Source of the DNA: Firmicutes bacterium UBA3906
GTDB lineage: Bacteria; Bacillota; Clostridia; Caldicoprobacterales; DTU083
Reading direction: 5' to 3'
Assembly: GCA_002391555.1 (NCBI GenBank)
Contig: DGFG01000078.1
Span: 1-5,864, forward strand
DNA length: 5,864 bases
The notes under the pieces are model-generated. The model did not search any database. It was not told the origin of the DNA and saw only the letters and a list, made by a program, of their open reading frames with translations. This document shows, in pieces, positions 5,846 to 5,864 of the stretch (the stretch's first letter is position 1; each line of letters starts with the position of its first letter). Made by a program: the position numbers and the translations under genes.

Positions 5846-5864
5846 CTGTCTCTTATACACATCT
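5846..5864. other. Tn5 mosaic end / Nextera adapter remnant (artefact)
   Basis: The final 19 bases, CTGTCTCTTATACACATCT, are the exact reverse complement of the 19-base hyperactive Tn5 mosaic end used in transposase-based library preparation. They stop precisely at the window end. There is no transposase gene or second end nearby, so untrimmed adapter in the assembly is far more likely than a natural Tn5 family element. This segment should not be read as genome sequence. Confidence 0.95.

Noticed and set aside
5846..5864. A natural Tn5 or IS50-type transposon end
   Set aside because: The match is to the engineered mosaic end, ends exactly at the window edge, and has no transposase, partner end or target duplication.

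Overview
The window looks like chromosomal DNA of an anaerobic low-GC Gram-positive bacterium (Clostridia or Tissierellia type). The support is the AT-rich sequence, strong AGG-type ribosome binding sites, use of TTG, ATG and GTG as the three start codons, clostridial-style peptidoglycan hydrolase domains, and an old-yellow-enzyme type flavoprotein with an Fe-S cluster. Leucine is written mostly as CTA in the two forward genes, which is less usual than TTA for this group. I cannot name a genus.

Layout: (1) Positions 1-72 hold the possible tail of an upstream gene and a clear intrinsic terminator. (2) 207-2582 (+) encodes a membrane- or lipid-anchored two-enzyme autolysin: an N-terminal glucosaminidase-like domain, three 96-residue triple-tyrosine type repeats, and a C-terminal zinc amidase (Amidase_3). 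(3) 2707-4659 (+) encodes a 650-residue FMN/4Fe-4S/FAD NAD(P)H-dependent oxidoreductase of the 2,4-dienoyl-CoA reductase / BaiCD-BaiH / trimethylamine dehydrogenase superfamily. (4) 4674-4719 is a strong stem-loop with T-runs on both strands that separates the forward genes from (5) 4754-5647 (-), a diacylglycerol/YegS-BmrU family lipid kinase with its own promoter at about 5677-5710. (6) 5711-5845 has no convincing gene. (7) The last 19 bases (5846-5864) match the Tn5/Nextera transposase mosaic end exactly. They are almost certainly leftover sequencing adapter, so the real sequence ends at about 5845.

The genes do not form one pathway. The autolysin and the lipid kinase both touch the cell envelope (peptidoglycan turnover, and phosphorylation of diacylglycerol or a related lipid). 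The flavoprotein is metabolic and its substrate cannot be read from the sequence. There is no clear terminator between the first two genes, so some read-through is possible, but a 124-base gap and unrelated functions argue against a dedicated operon. I found no mobile element, CRISPR array, RNA gene or defence system, and nothing that amounts to a clearly new biological system. The most interesting items are the architecture of the autolysin and a few possible regulatory dyads.
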